64,000 nt of DNA from Zonotrichia leucophrys gambelii (lineage: Eukaryota > Chordata > Aves > Passeriformes > Passerellidae): assembly GCF_028769735.1 (NCBI RefSeq), contig NC_088173.1:20524038-20588037 (forward strand), given 5' to 3'. Positions 63,101 to 64,000 of the stretch are shown here, one piece after another. The stretch's first letter is position 1; every line of letters starts with the position of its first letter. The translations under genes were made by a program, and so were the position numbers. Below the pieces are notes generated by a model. It was not told the DNA's origin. It made no database searches and worked only from the letters and a program-made list of their open reading frames with translations.

Positions 63101-64000
63101 ACAGAAAGAATAATCTTTCATTATTATGGGAGATTACAATTTGGATTTCAGTGTGGCTTAAGAACTTTCCTTAAAATAAGTAAATAAATAATGATGTGGT
63201 TTTAAGGGATAATTTCATTAGCATGATTGGTAGAAGGAAATTTTCTGAAATCAAGAAAAAAGATCTGTAAATCTGAACACGTTTTCTGAGTTTACAAAAC
63301 CAAAGTCTAACATTTCATAAGGTTGTACTTTCTTCGCTGTTAATATTGTCATAAGTATTCAAACCATCTTTAATTTTATAACCCTGATATACTGTGCCAA
63401 AGAAATCAATAAACTTTAAGCATGTGAAACAGTGGAAACACTTCATATATTACTTTTAAATGTATCAAATTGTTTATACATGTAGCTAAAGTTTTGAAAA
63501 TAATTCTTACAAATCCACTTCACAATTAATAGCACACAAATAACTTTCTAGAACTTGCCAATATTAAATATCTGTAAGTGTATTTTTTTTGAGTACGTTC
63601 GATTTTTGTTAACAATTTTTTCCCCCTCAGAATGCCACCATCCTAGGATATGTCTATCAGTACTGTCTGATACTGATTTTTCAAAATACTTTCAGCATTT
63701 ATATTTCTTTAAAAGTATTTCCTGTATTTTAAAATAGGAAGAAATATTACAGATAAACTGAGTATCCAACTTCCCACTTCTGCTAACTTGCTAAAAGTTC
63801 AGTTATTGATAAATGCACTTGCTGTCAATGTAATTTATCAGTGTTACCACAGTATTATTAACTTTTTTTGGGTGTATTACCTGAGCAGATTTTTAATGCT
63901 TTTACTTACAATCCTAAAAAAATATAATATGCCTAACAAAATAAAACCAGCCTCTCTTACCTCTGTTTCAATATGTCTTGTGATTTTTATTAAAAGAACT
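57142..64000. other. Gene desert to the right edge, no gene recognised
   Basis: AT-rich sequence with chance frames up to 88 codons and poly(T) runs (for example 60682-60699). No splice-consistent exon of a known gene, including MARCHF1, was identified. Confidence 0.5.

Noticed and set aside
36300..64000. MARCHF1 exons on the plus strand, expected from human gene order
   Set aside because: No RING-CH motif or known N-terminal sequence is visible. Non-coding first exons cannot be excluded by eye.

Overview
The window is nuclear vertebrate DNA, almost certainly from a bird. It has split genes with GT-AG introns, two sharp CpG islands in an AT-rich background, worn CR1 retrotransposon ends on both strands, and two solo LTRs of a type I know from bird genomes, especially songbirds. 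There are no bacterial-style operons and no CRISPR array, and I recognised no tRNA or rRNA gene. Species cannot be fixed from the sequence alone; passerine is my guess from the LTR type.

Two protein genes can be read completely. TMEM192 (plus strand, CDS 10150-25720) has six coding exons, all with GT-AG junctions and matching phases. They join to a 271-residue four-pass lysosomal membrane protein with an N-terminal acidic dileucine signal and a C-terminal coiled-coil-like tail. Its promoter is the CpG island at about 9.7-10.55 kb, and its 3' UTR runs to poly(A) signals near 27.1-27.2 kb. APELA (minus strand, CDS 35379 down to 34764) is a two-coding-exon gene for the 54-residue hormone precursor ELABELA/Toddler, ligand of the apelin receptor. 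Its first exon sits in the second CpG island (about 34.35-35.64 kb). Because the peptide is tiny and split, it is hidden in ORF listings under long antisense open frames. The two genes converge tail to tail across about 7.5 kb, the same relative order and orientation I recall for human 4q32.3. They are unrelated functionally: one is an endolysosomal membrane protein, the other a secreted embryonic peptide.

Layout: 1-9.69 kb is non-coding, with one solo LTR (about 1.49-2.08 kb), a perfect 18-bp hairpin (7131-7172) and a GC-rich left edge that may belong to a neighbouring gene. 9.69-27.2 kb is TMEM192 with CR1 relics in introns 1 and 2 and a local duplication in intron 4. 27.2-34.7 kb is intergenic with a GC-rich block of unknown origin (about 27.75-28.56 kb), old MIR/CR1-L3-like relics and probably the 3' UTR exon of APELA. 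34.35-36.3 kb is APELA and its upstream region. 36.3-64 kb is a gene desert with no coding exon I can recognise. It holds a second solo LTR (about 44.59-45.17 kb), a possible orphan exon with a good donor near 50.0 kb, a CpG- and GATA/E-box-rich block at 55.2-55.75 kb that looks like a regulatory element, and a TA microsatellite at 57.1 kb. By human gene order the neighbours outside the window should be KLHL2 to the left and MARCHF1 to the right, but I found no identifiable coding exon of either inside.

I see no undescribed multi-gene system here. The most useful observations are the intact, easily missed APELA gene with its start-proximal (AC)n tract and in-frame upstream ATG, the altered C-terminus of TMEM192, and several non-coding blocks worth a conservation check.
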